A stretch of DNA of 11,208 nt from TC-15 sp034437275 (GTDB lineage: Bacteria > Chloroflexota > Anaerolineae > Aggregatilineales > Aggregatilineaceae): the NCBI GenBank assembly GCA_034437275.1, contig DAOTUD010000137.1, forward strand, positions 1 through 11,208, read 5' to 3'. The position numbers were made by a program, and so were the translations under genes. Under the pieces are notes generated by a model. The model saw only the letters and a list, made by a program, of their open reading frames with translations, had not been told where the DNA came from and did not search any database. Each line of letters opens with the position of its first letter. Within the stretch, counting starts at the first letter, position 1. Positions 6,036 through 11,208 of the stretch are shown here, one piece after another.

Positions 6036-8003
6036 CTACTCTTCTGGGAAGGCCGGCGGCAGCGGTTGCGTGAAGTCGCTGGTCTCCCACATCTCGACCA
6101 TTGCGTCCACGTTGTGGATGGTCACGATGTCCATGCCGCTGTCGGTCCAGTCCGGGTAGGGGTACAGGTTCAGCACATGGCTGAACGCCATGTACACCGT
6201 GTCGTAGCCCCAGCCCCAGTACTTCTGGCCGACCAAACCGTGCAGCAGACCATCCTGGACCCACTCCAATTCGACGGGCAGGGTGTCGAACGCAACGGCT
6301 TTCATGTCACCGTTGAGCACGGCATCCTCGAACAACGGCATCGCGCCGCGCCCGGCGAAGACCGGCCACAGACCGACGAAGAACCAGCCGTCCAGGTCCG
6401 AGTTCGCCAGCATGGTCTCTTCGACCACCTGCACGCCCAGGTTGATGTCGTCGTTGCAGGCGACCGTCGTCACGATCTCGATGTCGGGGTACTGCGCCAC
6501 GTAGTCCTCGAAGCCGCGAATGCGCTCCTCGAGGTTGAACGCGCCCGGCACACCCGTCAGCAGCGCGACCTTGCCCTCGGTGCCCATCGCCTTGACGAGC
6601 AGTTCGCCCGCGGCGTAGCCACCGTCGTAGTTGTTCACGCCCAGGTAGGTGAAGCGGTTGCTGTCGGGCGAGTCGGAGTCCCAGGTCATGGTCGGGATGC
6701 CGGCGTCCATCGCGGCGTTGATCGGGTCCACGCAGCCGTCGGGATCATTGCAGCTCACGCCAATGGCGTCCACGCCCTGCGAGATCGCGTCTTCGATCAC
6801 GCGGGCCTGCTCGGCCATGTCGGACGCAACCGACCCCATGTAGAGGCACTCAACGTCGAGGCCCTCGTACATCTCGCTCATTTCCGCCGCAGCCTGCATA
6901 CAGCCATCGCGGCCCAGCTCGAAGACCGGGTTGTTCAGCGCCTTCGGAATCCAGGCGATGGTGAAGGTGCCATCTTCGGGCGGATAGGCGGGCGGCAGCG
7001 GCTGGGTGAAGTCGCTGGTTTCCCACGCGGTGGCCATCGCGTCCACGTTGTTGGCGGTCACGATGTCCATCCCGCTGTCGGTCCAGTCGTCGTAGTCCGC
7101 GCCCTTGGTGATGTGATCAAACAGCATATACACTGTATCGTAGCCCCAGCCCCAGTACTTCTGGCCGACGAGGCCGTGCAGCAAGCCGTCCTGCACCCAT
7201 TCCAGTTCAACCGGCAGGGTGTCGAACGCGACAGCTTTCATGTCGTTTTCCATCACCGCTTCTTCGAACAGCGGCATCGCGCCGCGCCCGGCGAAGACCG
7301 GCCACAGGCCCACGAAGAACCAGCCGTCCAGTTCCGGGTTCGCCAGCATCGTCTCTTCGACCACCTGCACGCCCAGGTTGATGTCGTCGTTGCAGGCGAC
7401 CGTCGTCACGATCTCGATGTCGGTGCCGGCGACGCCGTCCTTGAAGCCGCGAATGCGCTCCTCAAGGTTGAACGCGCCCGGCACACCCGTCAGCAGCGCG
7501 ACCTGGCCCTCGGTGCCCATCTCTTCGATCAGCAGGTTGGCCGCGGCCACGCCACCGGTGTAGTTGTCGACACCCAGGTAGGTGATGCGGTTGCTGTCGG
7601 GCGAGTCGGAGTCCCAGGTCATGGTCGGGATGCTGGCGTCCATCGCAGCGTTGATCGGGTCAACACAGCCATCGGGGTCATTGCAGCTCACGCCGATGGC
7701 GTTCACGTTCTGCGAGATCGCATCTTCGATCACGCGGGCCTGCTCGGCCATATCGGACGCGACCGAGCCCATGTAGAGGCATTCGACGGTGTAGTCGGTG
7801 TTTTCGGTCAGCTCAGCGGCGGCCTGCATACAGCCATCGCGGCCCAACTCGAAGACCGGGTTGTTGAGCGCCTTGGGGATCCAGGCGATGGTAATCGTCT
7901 CGCCCTGCGCTTCAACTTCGGGGGCGGTGAAGGTACTGGCCAGCGGGGCCATCACCATCACCACTAAAACTAAGGTACTAACTAAACGAAACCATTTCTT
8001 CAT
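6036..8003 (-). CDS. Secreted sugar-binding protein with two tandem near-identical binding domains
   Basis: This 655-residue protein is the ligand-binding component of the importer, of the RbsB/XylF-like periplasmic-binding fold (Peripla_BP_4 type). It has a Sec signal peptide (MKKWF, hydrophobic 8-20, likely cleavage after VEA at residue 32) and no lipobox Cys. Family members are usually about 300-370 residues. Here domain 1 (about 36-345) is followed by a second copy (346-655), joined only by a few residues around PPEDG. Both copies keep IAWIPKALNNPVFELGRDGC, VSCNDPDGC, TWDSDSPDSNR, EERIRGF, FDTLPVELEW and GQKYWGWGY, so both should bind the same ligand. Identity is about 85% by eye. The ATG at 8003 has AAGGAGG 10 bases upstream. 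The gene is first in the operon and divergent from the ROK regulator gene. The exact sugar cannot be read from the sequence. Confidence 0.94.
   Translation of the reverse strand: MKKWFRLVSTLVLVVMVMAPLASTFTAPEVEAQGETITIAWIPKALNNPVFELGRDGCMQAAAELTENTDYTVECLYMGSVASDMAEQARVIEDAISQNVNAIGVSCNDPDGCVDPINAAMDASIPTMTWDSDSPDSNRITYLGVDNYTGGVAAANLLIEEMGTEGQVALLTGVPGAFNLEERIRGFKDGVAGTDIEIVTTVACNDDINLGVQVVEETMLANPELDGWFFVGLWPVFAGRGAMPLFEEAVMENDMKAVAFDTLPVELEWVQDGLLHGLVGQKYWGWGYDTVYMLFDHITKGADYDDWTDSGMDIVTANNVDAMATAWETSDFTQPLPPAYPPEDGTFTIAWIPKALNNPVFELGRDGCMQAAAEMSEMYEGLDVECLYMGSVASDMAEQARVIEDAISQGVDAIGVSCNDPDGCVDPINAAMDAGIPTMTWDSDSPDSNRFTYLGVNNYDGGYAAGELLVKAMGTEGKVALLTGVPGAFNLEERIRGFEDYVAQYPDIEIVTTVACNDDINLGVQVVEETMLANSDLDGWFFVGLWPVFAGRGAMPLFEDAVLNGDMKAVAFDTLPVELEWVQDGLLHGLVGQKYWGWGYDTVYMAFSHVLNLYPYPDWTDSGMDIVTIHNVDAMVEMWETSDFTQPLPPAFPEE
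6039..7898 (-). repeat. Intragenic tandem duplication: two 930-bp domain-encoding units
   Basis: Unit 1 (6969-7898) and unit 2 (6039-6968) encode the two binding domains in direct orientation. Identity is high at DNA level too: 6415-6487 and 7351-7423 are identical over 73 bases. Differences cluster in a few patches: residues 64-74, 146-167, 188-194, 246-254, 294-306 and 317-327 of copy 1. Two one-residue insertions in unit 2 explain an offset that moves from 310 to 312 codons. The many scattered substitutions argue against an assembly duplicate. Confidence 0.95.
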
Positions 8004-8013
8004 GTCCCTTGGT

Positions 8014-8020
8014 CCTCCTT
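8014..8020 (-). promoter_or_regulatory. Strong ribosome binding site of the binding-protein gene
   Basis: The transcript strand reads AAGGAGG followed by 10 bases and the ATG at 8003. It decides the start, since the frame is open upstream to 8108 but that extension would put about 35 residues ahead of a typical signal peptide. Confidence 0.85.
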
Positions 8021-8077
8021 GAAAAGATTGCGGGAGCCGGACACTCTCCCTAAGAACTTTTGTGACGTACAAATGTC

Positions 8078-8095
8078 CCGCATTGGGTAATGCGG
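8078..8095 (-). promoter_or_regulatory. Hairpin in the 5' leader of the transporter operon
   Basis: A perfect 7-bp stem (CCGCATT / AATGCGG) closes a 4-base loop within the predicted leader, about 20-35 bases after the predicted transcription start. It may stabilise the long leader RNA or serve as a protein site. Confidence 0.45.
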
Positions 8096-8111
8096 CCTGT
8101 AAAAACACGAT

Positions 8112-8128
8112 TTCGTTTATTAAACCAA
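8112..8128. promoter_or_regulatory. Candidate operator over the -10 box of the transporter promoter
   Basis: The plus strand reads TTcGTTTATTAAACcAA, a 17-bp palindrome around a central T with a single mismatched pair; the core GTTTA-T-TAAAC is perfect. It covers the predicted -10 box of the minus-strand promoter, so a bound protein would block RNA polymerase. ROK repressors commonly bind AT-rich palindromes, and the ROK gene next door is the obvious candidate. No binding data are available here. Confidence 0.55.
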
Positions 8129-8148
8129 CAAAATACCCCTTTTGTCAA
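8119..8148 (-). promoter_or_regulatory. Sigma70-type promoter of the transporter operon
   Basis: On the minus strand a perfect -35 box TTGACA (8148-8143) is followed by an 18-base spacer and a -10 box TTTAAT (8124-8119), which matches TATAAT at five of six positions. The predicted start of transcription is near 8112, giving a leader of about 108 bases before the binding-protein ATG. Confidence 0.7.
8128..8145. promoter_or_regulatory. Inverted repeat ACAAAA-N6-TTTTGT within the transporter promoter
   Basis: A perfect 6-bp inverted repeat lies in the spacer and the edge of the -35 box. The same half-site recurs at 8285-8307 near the ROK promoter (TTTTGT-N11-ACAAAA) and, in shorter form, at 8059-8073 (TTTGT-N5-ACAAA). 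These may be binding sites for the ROK protein or another regulator; spacing differs between them, which weakens the case. Confidence 0.4.
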
Positions 8149-8256
8149 GTTATTCACAGCCCCCCGGCGTGTGCATCGCGTGGACGGACAGCGGGCCAAA
8201 AACGGCGCGTTTTGCCCCTCAGGGAGTGCGCTGGAGGCGGCGCGGGCAAGTTGTGC

Positions 8257-8285
8257 TTGACATCACATGACTGTCGGCTTACCAT
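8257..8285 (+). promoter_or_regulatory. Predicted promoter of the ROK regulator gene
   Basis: A perfect TTGACA (8257-8262) is followed by a 17-base spacer and TACCAT (8280-8285), four of six matches to the -10 consensus. A second possible -10, TATACA (8299-8304), has no good -35. The inverted repeat at 8285-8307 lies directly downstream, which would suit autoregulation. Confidence 0.5.
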
Positions 8286-8352
8286 TTTGTTGTGAGGCTA
8301 TACAAAAAAATTTTCAGGTGTCACACTTTGCTTGGCGGCATACGAGGCAGTT

Positions 8353-9573
8353 ATGACAAAAGGTCCGGCAGGTCAGAACTTGGTCCGGCGGCTCAACAGC
8401 GCGCTGATCCTGGATCAACTCCTATCCGATTCGCCCCAATCGCGGGCCAGCCTGGCCCAGCAAACCGGGCTAAACCGCAGCACGATCTCGTCGCTGGTCC
8501 ACGATCTGTTCCAGCAAAACCTGATCCGCGAGGTCGGGCTGGAAGCGGCCTACTCGCGCGGGCGTCCGGGGATGCTGCTGGAGCTAAACCCGGCGGGCGG
8601 CTGCGTGGTCGGCATCGAGATCAACGTCGAGTATATCTCCGTGATCCTGACCGACTTCACGGCCCACACGCTGTGGCGGCGCTTCATCAAAGCCGACGCA
8701 ACGGGGAACCCCGACCGCACGCTGGACCTGGCCGCGGACGTGCTGCACACCGCGCTGCGCGCCGGGGCGGCGCACGGCCTCAAGCCGCTGGGCATCGGGG
8801 TCGCGTTGCCCGGGCTGGTCAACGCCGACACCGGTACGCTGGTCTATGCCCCCAACCTGCAGTGGTCGGATGTGAACCTGCGCGAACGGTGGGGGCCGGT
8901 GTTCGACGTGCCGCTCTACACCGAAAACGACGGGACGACCTCAGCGCTGGGCGAATATTACTTCGGGGTGGCCAAAGGCTGCCGGGATTTCATCTACCTG
9001 GGGACGGGCGTCGGGCTGGCGGGCGGGCTGATGCTCAACGGCGAAATCTACCGGGGCGCGGGCGGCTTCGCCGGGGAGATCGGGCACATCATCGTCCAGC
9101 CGGACGGCGAGTTGTGCGGGTGCGGGCGGCGCGGCTGTTGGGAGACGCAGGTCGGGCCGCGCACCGTCTTTCGCCGCATCGTGCAGGCCCTCGCCGACGG
9201 CGCGCCCTCGATCATCCCGGACCTGGTGGCCGGCAACCTGGACGCGATCACGATGGACGTGGTGGTCGACGCCGCCGACCAGGGCGACCCGCTGGCGCTC
9301 GACACGCTGTCCGGCATTGCGCGCTCGTTGGGGACTGGCATCGTCAACCTGATCCACATCTTCAACCCGGACATGGTGGTGCTGGGCGGCTCGCTGACGC
9401 TGGCCGGGGATTATGTGATGCCCGTCATCAGCGAGATCATCACCACCGAAACGATCCGCGCCCCGGCACAGATGGTCGCCCTGGCGCTATCGTCGCAGGG
9501 CACCGGCGCGTGTGTCAAGGGCGCGGTGGCGCTGGTGATCGATGGCATTGTGCGCAAGCCGTTAGGCTGCTAG
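8353..9573 (+). CDS. ROK-family transcriptional regulator (XylR/NagC-like repressor)
   Basis: This 406-residue DNA-binding protein probably represses the divergent sugar operon and releases DNA on binding a sugar. An N-terminal winged helix-turn-helix (about 12-60, with SRASLAQQTGLNRSTISSLV) precedes a ROK sugar-kinase-like domain. ROK features are ENDGTTSALGE (191-201) with Asp193, the GTGVGLAGG loop (217-225), and the zinc motif GEIGHI...CGCGRRGCWE with His245, Cys255, Cys257 and Cys262. The N-terminal ATP-binding loop reads VGIEINVEYI rather than DxGxT, as in ROK regulators that have lost kinase activity. I chose the ATG at 8353 because GAGG lies 5 bases upstream and the HTH follows at the usual distance. 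A TTG at 8332 in frame is a weaker alternative. The stop is 6 bp from the convergent purC stop. The inducer is unknown. Confidence 0.93.
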   Translation: MTKGPAGQNLVRRLNSALILDQLLSDSPQSRASLAQQTGLNRSTISSLVHDLFQQNLIREVGLEAAYSRGRPGMLLELNPAGGCVVGIEINVEYISVILTDFTAHTLWRRFIKADATGNPDRTLDLAADVLHTALRAGAAHGLKPLGIGVALPGLVNADTGTLVYAPNLQWSDVNLRERWGPVFDVPLYTENDGTTSALGEYYFGVAKGCRDFIYLGTGVGLAGGLMLNGEIYRGAGGFAGEIGHIIVQPDGELCGCGRRGCWETQVGPRTVFRRIVQALADGAPSIIPDLVAGNLDAITMDVVVDAADQGDPLALDTLSGIARSLGTGIVNLIHIFNPDMVVLGGSLTLAGDYVMPVISEIITTETIRAPAQMVALALSSQGTGACVKGAVALVIDGIVRKPLGC

Positions 9574-9584
9574 CGGCGGCTAGC
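9569..9584. terminator. Small hairpin spanning both convergent stop codons
   Basis: GCTAGC repeats on both sides of a 4-base loop, giving a 6-bp stem that contains the TAG stops of both the ROK gene and purC. There is no T-run on either side, so it is at best a weak bidirectional terminator. No better terminator is visible between these genes. Confidence 0.25.
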
Positions 9585-10548
9585 CGAACGACTGCGTGTA
9601 ATCCAGCGCGATCTGGATGCGGCGCTGGGCCGGGTAGCTAGCCGGCTGGAACAGCTTGCCGGTCAGCAGTTCGTACACACGCTGGTAGCGCTGGCTGATG
9701 GTGACGACTATGTCGTCGGTCAGGCCGGGCAGCCGGTCGTGTGCCCCGTCGTAGCCCTGCGCCTGGTACCACAGCCGCACAAACTCCTTGTCGAAATTCT
9801 CTGGTTCTTTGCCGTCCTCGAACAGGTCGTCGTAGGTTTCCGAACACCAGAAGCGGCTGCTGTCCGGCGTGTGGAGTTCGTCGATCAGCACCAGGTCGCC
9901 GTTGAGGTCCAGCCCGAACTCGTACTTGCTATCGACCAGGATCAGGTCGGCCAGGATGCAAAGCTGCTGGCCGCGCAAAAACAGCCGCAGCGCGGTTTCT
10001 TGCAGCCGTTCCCACAGCGGCGACGAGACGCCATGCTCGATGACTCCGGCGTGCGTCAGGGGTTGGTCGTCGCCGGATTCCTTCAGCCGGGCGGTGACGA
10101 TCGGGTGCGGCAGTTCTTCGTTTTTGCGCAGCCCGTCCGGGAACTGGATGCCGTAGATGGTGCGTGCCCCCTGCGCGTACTGCTTCCACAGGCTGGTGGG
10201 CGTCACCCCGCTGATGAAGCCGCGCACCACCACCGAAAACGGCAGCGGGTTGGTTTCCAGCGCGACCGTCACGTTCGGATCGGGGACATCGATCACATGG
10301 TTATGGACGATATCGGCGGTGTGCTCGAACCAGAACACCGTCAGTTGGTTGAGCACCTGCCCCTTATAGGGCACCAGCCCCACCTGTTGGTTGAAGACGT
10401 TGAAGCGATCGGTGGCTACCAGCACCCGCCGTCCATCATGGAGCGTATAGTTATCCCGCACCTGGCCGCGTTCGAGCCTCAGGTCGGGCAGCTTGACTGA
10501 TTCCAAAGCAGCCGGAATGGCCTGGCGGATTTGCGCGGGCGATAGCAT
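9580..10548 (-). CDS. purC: Phosphoribosylaminoimidazole-succinocarboxamide synthase (SAICAR synthetase)
   Basis: This cytosolic enzyme joins aspartate to CAIR using ATP, giving SAICAR in de novo purine synthesis. At 322 residues it is of the longer, yeast-like type rather than the roughly 240-residue E. coli type. Recognisable segments are RGQVRDNY (27-34), LVATDRF (43-49), LVPYKGQVLNQLTVFWFE (58-75), VVVRGFISG (106-114), ILVDSKYEFG (203-212) and LIDELHTPDSSRFW (221-234). Two segments are unusual: DRFNVFNQQ where most have DRISAFD, and VTARLKESGDDQ where most have TPSTKAE-HDE. The ATG at 10548 has GGGGAG about 7 bases upstream. It is convergent with the ROK gene and probably has its own promoter, so it is not part of the sugar operon. 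Function is very likely, but the divergent loops deserve a check. Confidence 0.93.
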   Translation of the reverse strand: MLSPAQIRQAIPAALESVKLPDLRLERGQVRDNYTLHDGRRVLVATDRFNVFNQQVGLVPYKGQVLNQLTVFWFEHTADIVHNHVIDVPDPNVTVALETNPLPFSVVVRGFISGVTPTSLWKQYAQGARTIYGIQFPDGLRKNEELPHPIVTARLKESGDDQPLTHAGVIEHGVSSPLWERLQETALRLFLRGQQLCILADLILVDSKYEFGLDLNGDLVLIDELHTPDSSRFWCSETYDDLFEDGKEPENFDKEFVRLWYQAQGYDGAHDRLPGLTDDIVVTISQRYQRVYELLTGKLFQPASYPAQRRIQIALDYTQSFG

Positions 10549-10659
10549 GGTTTTCTCCCCTCTTCCTTCGTGTGTGCGCCCGTGTCCCTACAGCGTGCCT
10601 TCATCATAGTGCGAAACGGGCACAAAGGGAAATGCGCGCCCGGACACATCCCGGCAGCG
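10549..10659 (-). promoter_or_regulatory. purC upstream region with a possible -10 box
   Basis: The 111-bp gap between purC and the BON gene holds TATGAT on the minus strand (10608-10603), five of six matches to a -10 box, about 55 bases above the purC ATG. No good -35 stands at the right distance. I see no terminator for the BON gene here, so purC may also be read from upstream. Confidence 0.3.
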
Positions 10660-10893
10660 TCAGACCCAGGCCCGCGACTGCCGGACCCGCAGCCGGCTGT
10701 ACACATGCAGGAACGGCGCCACCGCCTCGACGGTTGCGACGGCTTCGGGAATCAGGTCGGGATAGTCCACAATCCCGCGCAGCAGGACATCATGGCCGCG
10801 TATTGTCACCTCGATGCGTTGGTCGGCAGTGAAGGTATTGCGCCGGAGGGCACGCATGATCAGGTGATGGAGCGTATCATGTTGGTAACGCAT
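10660..10893 (-). CDS. Small BON-domain protein
   Basis: This 77-residue protein appears to be a single BON domain (OsmY/nodulation type), a small alpha-beta module found in envelope-stress and membrane-associated proteins and thought to bind lipids or other ligands. The pattern fits: a helix near 6-19, a strand pair around IEVTIRGHDVLLRGIV (27-42) with the typical 'V-x-L-x-G-x-V' feature, a helix near 47-58 and a final strand HVYSRLRV (63-70). There is no signal peptide or membrane segment, so it is probably cytosolic. The ATG at 10893 has AAGGAG 9 bases upstream, a strong site that supports a real gene despite its size. It lies 111 bp upstream of purC on the same strand. No specific function can be given. 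Confidence 0.72.
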   Translation of the reverse strand: MRYQHDTLHHLIMRALRRNTFTADQRIEVTIRGHDVLLRGIVDYPDLIPEAVATVEAVAPFLHVYSRLRVRQSRAWV

Positions 10894-11037
10894 TACTTTG
10901 TGCTCCTTCTCCGTCTCCGGCTCCCGTTTACCCTCAATGCCCAGCTACCGAAGCACGGGTTGGTTATACAAACTGGGATGAAACAAACAGTATACAGTCA
11001 TCCGCATTGTGCAAATCGTACAGGCATTCTCGCACCG

Positions 11038-11057
11038 TTTACAAGTTTTTACAAGTT
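11038..11057. repeat. Perfect tandem direct repeat, 2 x 10 bp
   Basis: TTTACAAGTT occurs twice back to back, about 145 bp upstream of the BON gene. It could be a regulator site of two half-sites or chance in an AT-rich patch. Confidence 0.5.
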
Positions 11058-11097
11058 CGGCTGGTCACGGGGTGTGTTTCAAATCTGGGGCGAATAG

Positions 11098-11208
11098 TTT
11101 ACCCCTCCCCGCAGGCGGAGAGGGGACTTTGATGCCGTGTGTAACGACGACTTGCTCCCTCCTTTCTCCGCGCGCGGGGAAAGGAGGGCCGGGGTGGATA
11201 GGGGTAAA
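11098..11208. repeat. Palindromic intergenic repeat element with 9-bp terminal inverted repeats
   Basis: TTTACCCCT (11098-11106) is the exact reverse complement of AGGGGTAAA (11200-11208) at the window end. Inside are two GC-rich hairpins: 11102-11125, an 11-bp stem with one mismatch, and 11157-11188, a 16-bp inverted repeat with one G-T pair and its centre at 11172/11173. Such 'CCCCTCCCCG...GGGGAGGGG' units resemble the palindromic repeats scattered between genes in many GC-rich environmental bacteria. The element may continue past the window. Confidence 0.6.
11157..11188. terminator. Strong GC-rich hairpin at right end
   Basis: CCCTCCTTTCTCCGCG is followed directly by its near-perfect reverse complement, a 16-bp stem with one G-T pair that must open slightly at its tip. 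No T-run follows on either strand. It could end transcription from a gene beyond the window, but it more likely belongs to the repeat element around it. Confidence 0.4.

Larger units (their letters stand above)
8004..8352. promoter_or_regulatory. Divergent control region between transporter operon and ROK regulator
   Basis: This 349-bp region holds no gene. It contains the promoter of the minus-strand transporter operon, a likely promoter for the plus-strand ROK gene, several inverted repeats built on GTTTA/TAAAC and TTTTGT/ACAAAA, and a hairpin in the operon leader. This is the usual layout for a local repressor controlling both its target operon and itself. Confidence 0.75.
10894..11208. 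other. Right-end non-coding region
   Basis: These 315 bases hold no gene I can support; the plus-strand frame that ends at 11097 starts inside the purC-BON gap, overlaps the BON gene antisense and has no family look. The BON gene's promoter must lie here; TATACT on the minus strand (about 11000-10990) is a possible -10 with a poor -35. The rest comprises a 10-bp direct repeat at 11038-11057 and a palindromic element from 11098 to the window end. Confidence 0.6.

Noticed and set aside
6066..7967. Long open frame (633 codons) on the plus strand, antisense to the binding-protein gene
   Set aside because: It mirrors the GC-rich codon pattern of the real gene, repeats because that gene is duplicated, is rich in Arg, His and Val, and has no recognisable domain or ribosome site.
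6036..8003. Assembly artefact as the cause of the duplicated receptor
   Set aside because: The two copies differ at dozens of positions with two in-frame codon insertions and have different flanking joints, which a simple assembly duplicate would not show.
8193..8218. Imperfect hairpin in the middle of the divergent region
   Set aside because: It needs two bulges, lies upstream of both predicted promoters and has no T-run, so I could not assign a role.
10570..11097. 175-codon plus-strand frame over the BON gene and right spacer
   Set aside because: It runs antisense to a gene with a strong ribosome site, and its product shows no known family pattern.
11038..11208. Possible CRISPR array or phage attachment site from the repeats
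   Set aside because: Only two direct 10-bp units with no spacer, and the palindromes have no repeat-spacer pattern, integrase or cas gene nearby.

Overview
This is a GC-rich bacterial window of ordinary chromosomal type. The partial transposase style, a TTG start, the Arthrobacter-type xylose-isomerase relative and GC-rich palindromic intergenic repeats would suit a member of Chloroflexota. That placement is an inference, because the window holds no rRNA or other marker gene. All main genes have clear Shine-Dalgarno sites and sensible starts.

Layout, left to right: the 5' end of an IS transposase gene (minus strand, cut by the window edge); purD (minus); a xylose-isomerase-like sugar isomerase (minus); a sugar ABC permease with a long extra membrane domain (minus); a tandem-domain sugar ABC ATPase (minus, TTG start); a secreted sugar-binding protein made of two near-identical binding domains in one chain (minus); a 349-bp divergent control region; a ROK-family repressor (plus); purC (minus, convergent with the ROK gene, 6 bp between stops); a small BON-domain protein (minus); and a non-coding right end with a direct repeat and a palindromic repeat element.

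The central unit is a sugar-uptake operon. In transcription order it runs binding protein, ATPase, permease, isomerase, and probably purD, which starts 50 bp after the isomerase gene with no visible terminator between them. A strong sigma70-type promoter (perfect -35, 5/6 -10) precedes the binding-protein gene. A palindrome lies over its -10 box and is a good candidate operator for the divergent ROK regulator. Two intercistronic hairpins, after the binding-protein gene and after the permease gene, may set the relative expression of the cistrons.

The most unusual point is the transporter. Its binding protein is an in-frame tandem duplication, about 85% identical between halves by eye, with all likely ligand residues kept in both. 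Its permease carries about 210 extra C-terminal residues with roughly six further membrane segments. The linked isomerase keeps the xylose-isomerase catalytic His/Asp but has His in place of one metal-binding Asp, so the sugar may not be xylose.
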